Source: JADJOM01 sp046327715 (GTDB lineage: Bacteria > Gemmatimonadota > Gemmatimonadetes > Gemmatimonadales > GWC2-71-9). Taken from it: DNA of 64,000 bases. This document shows positions 51,356 to 61,733 of this stretch, in pieces; position 1 is the first letter of the stretch; every line of letters begins with the position of its first letter. The DNA lies in contig JAXLXY010000002.1 in assembly GCA_046327715.1 (NCBI GenBank), positions 248,001-312,000 on the forward strand, in the 5' to 3' direction. The notes below the pieces were generated by a model, which searched no databases, had not been told where the DNA came from, and saw only the letters and a list, made by a program, of their open reading frames with translations. The position numbers were made by a program, and so were the translations under genes.

Positions 51356-52873
51356 CTAGTCTAGTTTGTAAGCTCTGATCTTGCGGTAGAGCGTCCGCTC
51401 CCCGATGCCCAGGACCTCGGCCGCCTTGCGGCGGTTGCCCCGATGCTGGATGAGCGCGGCGGCAATGGCCTCCTTTTCGACCTCGGCCATGGTCATCCCC
51501 GGCCGGTAGACGACAGCTCCGCGTTCCTCCGGCTCATTCGCTGGCAAAACGTCGGCCACCGGGTGGCTCTCCCCGAGCTCGATGACCTGCACCCGCTGGG
51601 GGCGGTCGTCCAGGCGGCGCCGGAGCTCCTCCAGCTGGAACCGTAAGTCCATGATATTGCGGAGGATGAACTCCAGCTCCTGGCCCCCGGATCCCCCTGG
51701 CCCGATCCCCGTCGTCCCCACCCGGACCGGGAGGAACCTGTCGGCCCCTTCCAACACATCCGCGGGAATGTCCGAGGCTCGGACCTCACGTCCGGGAGCG
51801 AGAACCACCATCGATTCGATGAGGTTGCGCAACTGCCGCACATTGCCCGGCCAGGGTGCCTCGACCAGCCGCTGCATGGCCTCCGGGGTCATCCCCCGGA
51901 AGGTCCGGTCATGGGCCTGGGTAAGTTCCCGAACGAAACGTCGGACCAGCAGGGGGATGTCTCCCCGGCGCTCCCGGAGCGGAGGCAGGTAGAGGGTCAG
52001 GACGTTCAGGCGGTAGTACAGGTCGTCCCGGAACTCCCCGAGCCCCACCGAGTCGCGGAGGCTCCGGTTGGTGGCGGCCACGACCCGGACGTCCACCTTG
52101 ATCGGGGCCACCCCGCCCAGGCGGAAGAAGGTGCGGGTTTCGAGCACGCGCAGCAGTTTCACCTGCACGCTGGCGGGGATCTCGCCGATCTCGTCGAGAA
52201 AGATGGTCCCGGTGTCGGCCAGCTCGAAGCGCCCCAGCCGCCGCTCCGCCGCACCGGTGAAGGCCCCCTTCTCATGCCCGAAGAGCTCGCTTTCGAGCAG
52301 CGTCTCGGGGAGCGCGGCGCAGTTGACCGCGATGAAGGGCTTGCCGCGGCGGGGGGAGAGGTCGTGGATGGCCTTCGCCACCAGCTCCTTGCCGGTGCCC
52401 GACTCGCCCTGGATCAGCACCGTGCTCGAGACCGGGGCCATCTGCTCCACCTTGACCAGCAGCTCCTGGATCGGCGCGCTCTCGCCGATGATGCCCGTGC
52501 GCTGCTCCAGGGCCCGCCGCCCCACCAGCCGCTCCGCCAGGTGGAGCACCTCGGCGGGGTTCACGGGCTTCACCGCGATCTCGGTGACGTCCACCGCCCG
52601 GGTGTCGCGGTCGGTGGCGTGCTGGTCGGTCGCCTCGAGGAGGGCGAGGGTGGAGATTTCCGCGTCGCGGGCCAGCGCGGCCAGCTGGCGGGCCATGGGC
52701 TCGTAGACCGCCCCGGTGAGCACCACCAGTTCCGGCGCCACCCGGCGCATGACCTGGCGGGCATCGTCGAGCGAGGAGACCATCGCGGTGGTGTGGCCGG
52801 CGGCCTCGAGCGCGGCGTTCACCCGCACCGCGGTCTCGAGGTCGTCCATCGTCAGCAGGATCTGGGAAGCCAT
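51356..52873 (-). CDS. Sigma-54-dependent response regulator-like activator
   Basis: A 505-residue enhancer-binding protein. Residues 1-120 form a receiver-like domain in which the usual phospho-Asp position reads Thr (LVVLTG), while the conserved Lys remains (VKP), so it is probably a pseudo-receiver. The AAA+ domain (about 130-360) has GESGTGKELVA, the sigma-54 contact loop GAFTGA, and Walker B GTIFLDEIGE. The C-terminus carries a Fis-type helix-turn-helix (NRRKAAEVLGIGERTLYRKI). Its targets are unknown. The redox GGDEF gene lies downstream on the same strand, but has its own promoter. Confidence 0.92.
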   Translation of the reverse strand: MASQILLTMDDLETAVRVNAALEAAGHTTAMVSSLDDARQVMRRVAPELVVLTGAVYEPMARQLAALARDAEISTLALLEATDQHATDRDTRAVDVTEIAVKPVNPAEVLHLAERLVGRRALEQRTGIIGESAPIQELLVKVEQMAPVSSTVLIQGESGTGKELVAKAIHDLSPRRGKPFIAVNCAALPETLLESELFGHEKGAFTGAAERRLGRFELADTGTIFLDEIGEIPASVQVKLLRVLETRTFFRLGGVAPIKVDVRVVAATNRSLRDSVGLGEFRDDLYYRLNVLTLYLPPLRERRGDIPLLVRRFVRELTQAHDRTFRGMTPEAMQRLVEAPWPGNVRQLRNLIESMVVLAPGREVRASDIPADVLEGADRFLPVRVGTTGIGPGGSGGQELEFILRNIMDLRFQLEELRRRLDDRPQRVQVIELGESHPVADVLPANEPEERGAVVYRPGMTMAEVEKEAIAAALIQHRGNRRKAAEVLGIGERTLYRKIRAYKLD

Positions 52874-52876
52874 GAG

Positions 52877-53356
52877 TCAGTGCCCGGTACGGGTTCCGCG
52901 GACCAGGTCCACCGCGTGGACGACCAGGTCGTCCAGCACGGCCAGCCCGTCCCGCACCCCGCCCGGACTCCCCGGCAGGTTCACGATCAGGGTCCGGCCC
53001 CGCACCCCGGCCACGCCGCGCGAGAGCGCGGCCCGGTGGAAGCGGGGATAGACCGACATCCGCAGCGCCTCGGCGATGCCGGGCGCCTCCTTGTCCAGCG
53101 CCGCGCGGGTGGCCTCGGGCGTGACGTCGCGCGGGGTGAGGCCGGTGCCGCCGGTGGTCAGCACCAGGTCGGCATGGTCCCCGTCGGCCCAGCGCACCAG
53201 CGTCGCCTGGATCCCCGCGGCCTCATCCGGGACCAGGGCGCGTTCCACCACCTGGTACCCCCGGTCGTGCGCCCACGCCGCGATGGCGTCGCCGGAGCCA
53301 TCGGCGCGCTCCCCCCGGCTGCCGGCGTCGGAGATGGTGAGGATGCAGAGACGCAT
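52877..53356 (-). CDS. MoaB/MogA-family molybdenum cofactor protein
   Basis: A 159-residue protein of the molybdopterin-binding fold: it starts MRLCILTISDAGSRGERADGSGD and has the signature TTGGTGLTPRDVTPEAT, then GRTLIVNLPGSPGG. MogA/MoaB adenylate molybdopterin before metal insertion; which of the two this is cannot be settled. ATG 53356 is chosen as the family begins there. The sigma-54 activator starts 3 nt downstream, so they are co-transcribed. gcvT lies 49 nt upstream. Confidence 0.9.
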   Translation of the reverse strand: MRLCILTISDAGSRGERADGSGDAIAAWAHDRGYQVVERALVPDEAAGIQATLVRWADGDHADLVLTTGGTGLTPRDVTPEATRAALDKEAPGIAEALRMSVYPRFHRAALSRGVAGVRGRTLIVNLPGSPGGVRDGLAVLDDLVVHAVDLVRGTRTGH

Positions 53357-53405
53357 GGTCCTGTGGGGTCCGGGGCCCTGGGCGGCGCGCCCGGCCGTGA
53401 CGGCC

Positions 53406-54506
53406 CTACCGCCGCACCGAGCCCTTGGTATAGAACGGCCGCTTGACCACTTCGGCCTCGAGCGCCTCGCCCCGGATGTCCACCTGGAACCGGCTCCCGA
53501 CCGCCGCATGGCTGGCGGGGAGGTAGGTGGTCCCGATGGCGTAGCCGAGGCTCGGGCTCATGGTGCCGCTGCGGACCACGTCGCAGGCCACGCCGTCGAC
53601 CATGGTGGGCATGCCGTGGCGGGGAATGCCCTTCCCCACCATGCGGAAGCCGACCAGCCGCCGCTGCACGCCGGCGAGCTTCTGCTGCTTGAGCGCGGCC
53701 TCGCCCATGAACGGGGCGCCCTTGTCGATGCGGGTGATCCAGCCGAGGCCGGCCTCGAGGGGCGTGGTCTCGTCGTCGATGTCGTTTCCGTAGAGGGCGT
53801 AGCCGACCTCGAGCCGGAGGGTATCACGGGCGCCGAGGCCGATCGGCGTGGCCTTGCCGGGGCCGGTGAGGGCCTCCCAGAGGGTCACCGCGTCCTGCGC
53901 GCGGCAGTAGAGCTCGAACCCGTCCTCGCCGGTGTAGCCGGTGCGCGAGATGAAGCAGCCGGCCCCCGCCACCCGACCGGTGGCAAAGCGGTAGTAGCCG
54001 ATGTCGGGCAGGATGGTGTCGGTCTGCGGCTGGAGGATGGCCTCCGCGCGGGGGCCCTGCAGCGCCAGCAGGCCCACGGCGTCGGAGACGTTCCGGATCC
54101 GCACGTTGGCGCCCTTCTTCTGTGCCACCACGTGCTCCCAGTCCTTGTCGATGTTGGCCGCGTTGACGACCAGCATGACCTTGTCCTCGAACCGGTAGAC
54201 GGTGCAGTCGTCGACGATGCCCCCCTGCTCGTTCAGGAAGGCGGAGTACTGCACCTGGCCCGGCGCGAGCGCCGAGACGTCGTTGGTGGTGACGCGGTTG
54301 ACGAAGGCGTTCCGGTCCGGGCCGGTCACCTCGAACTCGCCCATGTGGCAGACGTCGAAGATGCCCGCGTCCTCGCGGACGGCGCGGTGCTCCGCGAGGA
54401 TGCCGCCGGCGTACTGCACCGGCATCTCCCACCCCGCGAAGGGGACCATCTTGGCGCCGAGGGCCTTGTGGACGTCGAAGAGCGGGGTGCGCAGGAGCGT
54501 GGTCAT
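53406..54506 (-). CDS. gcvT: Aminomethyltransferase (glycine cleavage T protein)
   Basis: A 366-residue enzyme of the glycine cleavage system that moves the aminomethyl carbon to tetrahydrofolate. Family segments: KMVPFAGWEMPVQYAGGILAEHRAVREDAGIFDVCHMGEFEV (read as shorter blocks FAGWEMPVQY and DVCHMGEFEV), the folate-binding NAANIDKD region, SRTGYTGEDGFELY and GLGARDTLRLEVGYALYGND. gcvH, gcvP and lpd are not in the window. ATG 54506 overlaps the argF stop (ATGA). Confidence 0.94.
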   Translation of the reverse strand: MTTLLRTPLFDVHKALGAKMVPFAGWEMPVQYAGGILAEHRAVREDAGIFDVCHMGEFEVTGPDRNAFVNRVTTNDVSALAPGQVQYSAFLNEQGGIVDDCTVYRFEDKVMLVVNAANIDKDWEHVVAQKKGANVRIRNVSDAVGLLALQGPRAEAILQPQTDTILPDIGYYRFATGRVAGAGCFISRTGYTGEDGFELYCRAQDAVTLWEALTGPGKATPIGLGARDTLRLEVGYALYGNDIDDETTPLEAGLGWITRIDKGAPFMGEAALKQQKLAGVQRRLVGFRMVGKGIPRHGMPTMVDGVACDVVRSGTMSPSLGYAIGTTYLPASHAAVGSRFQVDIRGEALEAEVVKRPFYTKGSVRR

Positions 54507-55414
54507 CGTGTGTGGGATCCCATGAGCGTGGCCAGCAGGGCCTTCTGGATGTGCAGCCGGTTCTCGGCCTCGAGCCAGACCCGCGACTGGGGTCCCTCGA
54601 GCACCGCGTCGCTGACCTCCTCGCCCCGGTGGGCAGGGAGGCAGTGCAGGAAGATCGCCTCGGGCCGGGCGAGGGTCATGAGCTTCTCGTCCACCCCGTA
54701 CCCGGTGAAGGCGGCGCGTCGGGCGTCGGTCTCGCTCTCGTGCCCCATCGAGGCCCAGACGTCGGTGGTGACGACGTGGGCCCCGGCCACGGCCTCCTCG
54801 GGGAGCTCGGTGATGCTCACCCGGGTGCGCGCGGCGGCGGCCTCGAAGATCGCCCGGCTGGGTTCATACCCCTCGGGGCAGGCGATCCGGAGTTCGAAGC
54901 CGAGCAGCGCGGCGGCCTGGAGCCAGGTGTTGGCCATGTTGTTGCCGTCGCCGACCCACGCGACCACCTTCCCTTCCCAGCCGCCGAACACCTCGCGCAT
55001 GGTGAGGACGTCGGCGAGGATCTGGCAGGGGTGCAGCAGGTCGGTGAGCCCGTTGATGACCGGCACGGTGGCGAAGCGCGCCAGCTCCTCCACCTCGGTG
55101 TGGGCGTAGGTCCGGATCATGACCCCGTCCACGTAGCCCGAGAGCACCCGGGCGGTGTCGCGGATCGGCTCCCCGCGGCCCAGCTGGATCTCGCGCGAGG
55201 ACAGGAACAGCGCGTGGCCCCCGAGCTGCCAGGTCCCGACCTCGAAGGACACCCGGGTGCGGGTGGAGGTCTTGCCGAAGATCATGGCGAGGGTCTTCCC
55301 GGCCAGCGGGCGGGCGGTGTAGGCGCCGCGCTTCATGGTCAGGGCCAGGTCGAACAGGGCCTCGAGTTCGGCCCGGGAGAAGTCGGGGATCGCCAGGAAG
55401 TCGCGCTTGCTCAT
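54503..55414 (-). CDS. argF: Ornithine carbamoyltransferase
   Basis: A 303-residue enzyme that forms citrulline from ornithine and carbamoyl phosphate in arginine synthesis. The carbamoyl phosphate site is KTSTRTRVSFE, then HPCQILAD, and the ornithine site FLHCLPAHRGEEV is present with the catalytic Cys. WVGDGNNMANTWL is the second-domain signature. ATG 55414 gives the normal N-terminus (SKRDFLAIPDFS); an in-frame ATG at 55441 lies 12 nt after a TAGACT -10 box and could also be used. No other arg genes are near; it is coupled to gcvT. Confidence 0.94.
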   Translation of the reverse strand: MSKRDFLAIPDFSRAELEALFDLALTMKRGAYTARPLAGKTLAMIFGKTSTRTRVSFEVGTWQLGGHALFLSSREIQLGRGEPIRDTARVLSGYVDGVMIRTYAHTEVEELARFATVPVINGLTDLLHPCQILADVLTMREVFGGWEGKVVAWVGDGNNMANTWLQAAALLGFELRIACPEGYEPSRAIFEAAAARTRVSITELPEEAVAGAHVVTTDVWASMGHESETDARRAAFTGYGVDEKLMTLARPEAIFLHCLPAHRGEEVSDAVLEGPQSRVWLEAENRLHIQKALLATLMGSHTR

Positions 55415-55453
55415 GGATCTCTCGTGACGCCAGTCGGCCATTTTGGCAGTCGC

Positions 55454-55483
55454 AGTCTAGCGGGGCGCCGGCGCTGGGGGCAA
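55454..55483 (-). promoter_or_regulatory. Promoter of argF-gcvT
   Basis: TTGCCC (55483-55478), 18-bp spacer, TAGACT (55459-55454) on the minus strand. It overlaps the upstream region of the divergent DUF454 gene, whose GATACT at 55498-55503 lies 4 nt before its ATG. Confidence 0.55.
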
Positions 55484-55507
55484 GGGTCGCCTCAGCCGAT
55501 ACTGAGC

Positions 55508-55954
55508 ATGGGGGGGCGGACGGTGGAACGGGACGGGCGCATGATCGAGGAGCGGAAGGACTACACCCACGAAGTCCGGCTGGCGCGATCCGGAGTCGCG
55601 CGGTTCTGGCTGCTGGCGGCCGGCCACCTGAGCGTCGGGCTCGCGGTGCTCGGGGCCTTCCTGCCGCTGCTCCCCACCACGCCGTTCCTGCTGCTGGCCG
55701 CCGCCTGCTACGCGCGGGCCTCGGCGCGGTTCTACAACTGGCTGCTCAACACCCGCACCTTCGGGCCGATGATCATCAACTGGCGCGACCACCGCGCGAT
55801 GGCGGTCCGCCACAAGGTCGTGGCCATCGGCTTCATCGCGGTGAGCATCGGCGTGACGGTGCTCTTCTTCATGCCTCACCCGGCGGGCCAGGTGGCCCTG
55901 AGCGGGATGGGGGTCGGGTGGATCGCGCTGCTGCTCCGGATGCCTACCCGCTGA
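55508..55954 (+). CDS. DUF454 (YbaN-like) inner membrane protein
   Basis: A 148-residue membrane protein of the DUF454 family. It contains GHLSVGLAVLGAFLPLLPTTPFLLLAAACYARASARFYNWLLNTRTFGP (seen as GAFLPLLPTTPFLLLAA and NWLLNTRTFGP), then WRDHRAMAVRHKVVAIGF and a C-terminal helix. Its function is unknown. ATG 55508 is chosen, with ATG 55541 as an alternative start. Its end overlaps the convergent potassium channel gene by 11 nt. Confidence 0.82.
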   Translation: MGGRTVERDGRMIEERKDYTHEVRLARSGVARFWLLAAGHLSVGLAVLGAFLPLLPTTPFLLLAAACYARASARFYNWLLNTRTFGPMIINWRDHRAMAVRHKVVAIGFIAVSIGVTVLFFMPHPAGQVALSGMGVGWIALLLRMPTR

Positions 55955-56990
55955 CCCCGCCCTGGGAGGCGGCGCCGCCGGCCAGGCGCGCCAGCCGCGC
56001 CAGCTGCTCCCGCGTGCCGAAGCCGATCAGCACATCGCCCGCCTCGAGCCGGGTCGCCTCGCCCGGGTTGGTGAGCAGGACGCCATCGCCCTGCCGGGCC
56101 AGGGCGAGCAGGTTCACGCCCGTGGCCGCCGCGATGCCGGCCTCGCCGAGGGGGCGGCCGGCCAGCCGGCTGGCGGGTTCCACCCGGGTCTCCTCGATCC
56201 AGAACTCCACCTCGCGCGAGTGCATCACCCGGTCCAGGAAGTCGGTGACCCGCGGGTGCAGCAGCTGGGTGGCGATGCGCCGGCCCCCGATCCGGTAGGG
56301 CGAGATGACATGGCTCGCGCCGGCGCGCAGCAGCTTGGCCTCGGCGCCGGGGTGGCTGGCGCGGGCCACGATCACCAGTGCGGGGTTGAGGGCGCGGGCG
56401 GTGAGGGTGATGACGATGTTGGCGTTGTCGTCGCCGGTCGCGGCGACGAGGCCGCGGGCCCGCGCCACGCCGGCGCGCACCAGCAGCTGGTCGTCGGAGG
56501 CGTCACCCGCGAGGCACTGGTGGTCGCGCAGCAGCTCCTCGCCGGGCGCGGTGCGGTCGAGGATGACCACCGCCACGCCGGCCTCCTCGAGGTCGTGCAC
56601 CACCTCCTGCCCCACCCGGCCGTGCCCGCAGATGATGTAGTGATCGCGCAGCTGGTCGATGGCCTCTTGCACCCGACGCCTCCTGAGCGCTCCGGTGAGC
56701 TCGCCGCTCACCACGTACTCGACGATCGTCCCGAGCAGGAAGGCCATGACGCCGGTGCCCGAGACGATGAGGATGATGGTGAACCACCGCCCGATGTTGC
56801 TCAACGGGCGGACCTCGCCGAACCCGACGGTGGCGATGGTGGTGACGGTCATGTAGATGCCCTCGAGGAAGGTCCAGCCCTCGAGCAGCATGTAGCCGGC
56901 GGTGCCCCCCACCAGCACCACCGCGATGGCGAACCCGACCCGCCCCAGCCGGCGGCGCAGTTCCTCCGGGAGGAGGCGGTCGCGGGTCAC
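55944..56990 (-). CDS. Ion channel with RCK (TrkA-N/TrkA-C) domains
   Basis: A 348-residue potassium channel-type protein. Two TM helices flank a pore loop with filter TIATVGFGEV (about residue 60). A TrkA-N domain follows (HYIICGHGRVGQEVV; residues about 115-235), then a TrkA-C domain (about 255-340; LAGRPLGEAGIAAATGVNLLALARQG). The filter reads TVGFG, as in many prokaryotic K+ channels. GTG 56990 overlaps the D-aminoacylase stop (GTGA), so the genes are coupled. Confidence 0.9.
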   Translation of the reverse strand: MTRDRLLPEELRRRLGRVGFAIAVVLVGGTAGYMLLEGWTFLEGIYMTVTTIATVGFGEVRPLSNIGRWFTIILIVSGTGVMAFLLGTIVEYVVSGELTGALRRRRVQEAIDQLRDHYIICGHGRVGQEVVHDLEEAGVAVVILDRTAPGEELLRDHQCLAGDASDDQLLVRAGVARARGLVAATGDDNANIVITLTARALNPALVIVARASHPGAEAKLLRAGASHVISPYRIGGRRIATQLLHPRVTDFLDRVMHSREVEFWIEETRVEPASRLAGRPLGEAGIAAATGVNLLALARQGDGVLLTNPGEATRLEAGDVLIGFGTREQLARLARLAGGAASQGGVSG

Positions 56991-58501
56991 CGCGCCGGTT
57001 CCCGCCGCAGCACCCGCCCGGGGCGGGCCGCGGTGGCGGCCCCGTCGGCGAAGACCGCCTGGCCGTTCACCCAGACCCGCCGGATCCCCACGCTCACCGC
57101 CTGCGGCTCGGCGGGCGTGGCGCGGTCCTGCACGGTGGCGGGATCGAAGAGCACGAGGTCGGCGGCCTGGCCCGGCACGATCCGGCCCCGGCTGGTGAGC
57201 CCCATGTGGTCGGCGGCGAGCCCGGTGGCCTTGTGGATGGCCTCGGCCAGGCCCAGCACGCCCCGCTCGCGGACGTAGCGCCCGAGGATCCGCGGGTAGC
57301 TGCCGAAGCCGCGGGGGTGCCGGCCGGCGAGGGCGCCGTCGGTGCAGAAGTTCATGTGCGGCCACTGCATCAGCCGCTCGATGTCGGGCTCGATCATGCT
57401 GGTGCCGATCACGCTCTCCACCCCTTCCACCCCCTCGGCCCGCGCCACCTCGGCGCGGCGGATCAGCTCCATCAGCGCGTCGGCGGGATCGAGCCCCAGC
57501 TCGCGAGCCACGTCGGCGAGCGTCCGCCCCGAGAATTCCGGGTTGGGGCGGTAGACGCCGAGAAGCAGCCCTTCGGGCGTGGACACCTCGGTGACGGCGA
57601 ACTCGGCGGCGGCACGGTCGCGGTAGTCGCGGTCGGGGAAGAGCACCGTGAGCGTGGAGTGCCAGTAGGTATAGGGATAGATGTCGCCGGTGATGTCGAT
57701 GCCCTCGCGGCGCGCGGCCTCGAGCCGGCGCACCAGCGAGTCGGCGCCCCCCCAGAGGGAGCGCATCGCGAGCTTGGTATGGGAGACCTGCACCGGCAGC
57801 CGCGCCTCGCGGCCGATGGTGATGATCTCCTCGATGGCGGCCCAGAAGTGCCGGTCTTCGCTGCGAACATGACTGATGTAGCGGCCCCCGGCGGCGGCGG
57901 TGACCCGGGCGAGGTCGATCACCTCCGAGGGCGCGCTGAAGATGCCGGGATCGTACTCGAGCCCGGTTGAGAGGCCCAGGGCGCCGGCGGCCAGCTCGCG
58001 CCGCAGGAGCAGCTTCATGCGGCCCACCTCCTCCGGGGTGGAGACCCGGCGGAAGTCGCGGCCCAGCACGAGGTCGCGCAGCGTGCCATGCCCCACGTAC
58101 ATGGCCAGGTTCACCGCGGCGGGGTGGCGCTCCCGCTCGGCCAGGAACTCGGCCAGCGGGTAGGGCGAGGAGCCGTCCTGCCCCCCCACGATGGTGGTGA
58201 TGCCCTGGCTCACGGCGCCGAGGGCGTCGGGATACTCGCCCAGGTCCTCATCGGCGTGGCTGTGGGTATCGATGAAGCCGGGCGCGAGGGCCAGGCCGGC
58301 GGCATCGACCACGGCCTCGCCCGGGGCCGGGGTGAGGTCGCCGACCGCGGCGATGCGCCCCGCGCGCACCCGGACGTCGCCCCGGCGCGGGGCGGCACCG
58401 GAGCCGTCGAAGATGTCGGCGTGGCGGACGAGGAAGTCCTGCCCGGCGAGCGGCTGCCCGGCGGCGCCGAGCAGCAGGAGTCCAGCGAGGAGGGTTCGCA
58501 T
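56987..58501 (-). CDS. D-aminoacylase / N-acyl-D-amino acid deacylase family
   Basis: A 504-residue secreted amidohydrolase. The signal peptide ends in QPLAGQ. The metal site is APGFIDTHSHADEDL (about residue 75), followed by GGQDGSSPYPL, LSTGLEYDPG, a further ligand region YISHVRSED, VQVSHTKLA and the C-terminal GRIVPGQAADLVLFDP. Members remove acyl groups from N-acyl-D-amino acids, here presumably in the periplasm. ATG 58501 has a TACTCT -10 box 5 nt upstream and no Shine-Dalgarno, so the mRNA is likely leaderless. It is divergent from gamma-glutamyltransferase. Confidence 0.88.
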   Translation of the reverse strand: MRTLLAGLLLLGAAGQPLAGQDFLVRHADIFDGSGAAPRRGDVRVRAGRIAAVGDLTPAPGEAVVDAAGLALAPGFIDTHSHADEDLGEYPDALGAVSQGITTIVGGQDGSSPYPLAEFLAERERHPAAVNLAMYVGHGTLRDLVLGRDFRRVSTPEEVGRMKLLLRRELAAGALGLSTGLEYDPGIFSAPSEVIDLARVTAAAGGRYISHVRSEDRHFWAAIEEIITIGREARLPVQVSHTKLAMRSLWGGADSLVRRLEAARREGIDITGDIYPYTYWHSTLTVLFPDRDYRDRAAAEFAVTEVSTPEGLLLGVYRPNPEFSGRTLADVARELGLDPADALMELIRRAEVARAEGVEGVESVIGTSMIEPDIERLMQWPHMNFCTDGALAGRHPRGFGSYPRILGRYVRERGVLGLAEAIHKATGLAADHMGLTSRGRIVPGQAADLVLFDPATVQDRATPAEPQAVSVGIRRVWVNGQAVFADGAATAARPGRVLRREPAR

Positions 58502-58506
58502 GCCCA

Positions 58507-58556
58507 AGAGTACGTCTTGCCGCTCCCTTGCGGGAGTCTCGGGCGGCCGGCATTCT
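58507..58556. promoter_or_regulatory. Divergent promoters of D-aminoacylase and gamma-glutamyltransferase
   Basis: Minus strand: TACTCT (58512-58507), 5 nt before the ATG. Plus strand: TTGCGG (58528-58533), 17-bp spacer, CATTCT (58551-58556), 6 nt before ATG 58563. Both would give leaderless transcripts; the plus-strand -10 is weak. Confidence 0.45.
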
Positions 58557-58562
58557 CCCATC

Positions 58563-60209
58563 ATGAACAACTCCCTCCCCATTGCGGTGCTCAGCCTGAT
58601 GACCGTCACGCCGCTCCACGCCCAGGCCCGCCCACCCGTCCCCGCGGCGCACGGCGTGGTGGCCACCAGCCAGCGGCTCGCCAGCGAGGCGGGGCGCGAG
58701 GTGCTCGCGCGCGGGGGGAACGCCGTGGATGCCGCGGTGGCGGCCGCCGCCGTGCTCGCCGTGGTGGAGCCGCACATGACCGGCATCGGCGGCGACATGT
58801 TCGCGCTGGTCTGGTGGGCGCCGGAGCGGCGGCTGGTGGCGCTGCGCTCGAGCGGGCGCGCGGGCGCGGGCATGACCCGGGAGGCGATCCTGGCGCGGGG
58901 CCACACGACGGTCCCCGACCGTGGCCCCGAACCGGTGACGGTGCCGGGTGCACTGGCCGGATGGGACGCGCTGGTGCGCAGGTACGGCACCCGGCCGCTG
59001 GCCGAGCTGCTGCAACCGGCCATCCGGATCGCCGACAGCGGCTTCGCCGTCACGCCGAACATTGCGCGGCAGTGGGCGGGCAATGCCGCGGTGCTGCGCC
59101 GGGACGCCGGCGCGCGGCACACCTTCCTGGTGGATGGGGTCCGGGCCCCGGCGGCCGGCGAGTGGTTCCGCAATCCGGACCTCGCCGCGACGCTGCGGCA
59201 GGTGGCGGCCGCGGGCCCGGCCACGCTCTACGGCGGCGACCTCGGGGCGCGGCTGGTGGAGCGGCTGGGGCAGCTGGGTGGCTTCCTCACGCTCGAGGAC
59301 CTCCGGTCCCACGAGGTGGAGTGGGTCGCGCCGATCTCCGCGCCGTACCGCGGCTACCGGCTGTGGGAGCTGCCGCCCCCCAACCAGGGCATTGCGGCGC
59401 TCATGATGCTGCGCCTGCTCGAGCCCTACGACCTCGCCGCGCTGGGGCACAACAGCGCCCCCTACCTGCACCGGCTGATCGAGGCCAAGAAGCTCGCCTT
59501 CGCCGACCTGGCGCGGTACGTGGGTGACGAGCGCGCCATGAAGGTGGGCGTGGCGGCGCTGCTCGGTGACGACTACCTGGCCGGCCGCCGCCGGCTCCTC
59601 GATACCACCCGCGCCATGGAACGCACCGAGCCGGGCAACCCCGCCACGGCCAGCGAGACGATCTACCTGACCACCGCGGACAGCGCGGGCAACATGGTCA
59701 GCTTCATCAACAGCCTCTACGAGGAGTTCGGCTCGGGGATCGTGGTGCCGGGCACCGGCTTCGCGCTCCAGGACCGGGGTGCGGGCTTCTCGCTCGAGCC
59801 CGGACTCCCGAACACGGTGGCCCCGGGCAAGCGGCCCCGACACACGCTGATCCCCGCCTTCGTCACCCGCAGCACCCCCGCGGGCGATGAGCCGTGGCTG
59901 AGCTTCGGGGTGATGGGCGGGGCGATGCAGCCGCAGGGCCATGTGCAGGTCCTGCTCGACCTGGTGCTGTTCGGGATGGACCCGCAACAGGCGGCCGACG
60001 CCCCGCGGTTCCGGCACTACGACGGGTTGCGGGTGGGGCTGGAGGAGGGGATGCCGGCGGGGGTGCGCGAGGCCCTGGCGGCGCTGGGCCACGAGGTGGA
60101 GACGCTGCACCCCGACAACGCGGGGGGCGCGCAGCTCATCCTGCGCGAGGGCGCCGGCTACCTGGCGGGGAGTGACCGGCGCAAGGATGGCGGCGCGGCG
60201 GGGTGGTAG
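58563..60209 (+). CDS. Gamma-glutamyltransferase family hydrolase
   Basis: A 548-residue secreted Ntn hydrolase. Signal peptide (IAVLSLMTVTPLHAQ), then GVVATSQRLASEAGREVLARGGNAVDAAVA and PHMTGIGGDMFAL in the large subunit. The autocatalytic cleavage site should be the Thr of SETIYLTTADSAGN (about residue 365), which would become the nucleophile of the small subunit. SFGVMGGAMQPQGHVQ is the oxyanion/substrate region. It could act on glutathione or gamma-glutamyl/acyl amides. It is divergent from the D-aminoacylase. Confidence 0.9.
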   Translation: MNNSLPIAVLSLMTVTPLHAQARPPVPAAHGVVATSQRLASEAGREVLARGGNAVDAAVAAAAVLAVVEPHMTGIGGDMFALVWWAPERRLVALRSSGRAGAGMTREAILARGHTTVPDRGPEPVTVPGALAGWDALVRRYGTRPLAELLQPAIRIADSGFAVTPNIARQWAGNAAVLRRDAGARHTFLVDGVRAPAAGEWFRNPDLAATLRQVAAAGPATLYGGDLGARLVERLGQLGGFLTLEDLRSHEVEWVAPISAPYRGYRLWELPPPNQGIAALMMLRLLEPYDLAALGHNSAPYLHRLIEAKKLAFADLARYVGDERAMKVGVAALLGDDYLAGRRRLLDTTRAMERTEPGNPATASETIYLTTADSAGNMVSFINSLYEEFGSGIVVPGTGFALQDRGAGFSLEPGLPNTVAPGKRPRHTLIPAFVTRSTPAGDEPWLSFGVMGGAMQPQGHVQVLLDLVLFGMDPQQAADAPRFRHYDGLRVGLEEGMPAGVREALAALGHEVETLHPDNAGGAQLILREGAGYLAGSDRRKDGGAAGW

Positions 60210-60242
60210 GCGGGCGGCAGGGAAGCCGGGCCGCCGGGCCGC

Positions 60243-60244
<2 letters not shown>
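60208..60244. repeat. Short GC-rich repeat between convergent genes
   Basis: GGCGGGCGGCAGGGAAGCC and CCGGGCCGCCGGGCCGCC form a degenerate example of the 8-bp family between the gamma-glutamyltransferase and hslU ends; possible hairpin. Confidence 0.4.
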
Positions 60245-61724
<1,480 letters not shown>

Positions 61725-61733
61725 GGCAGGAAG

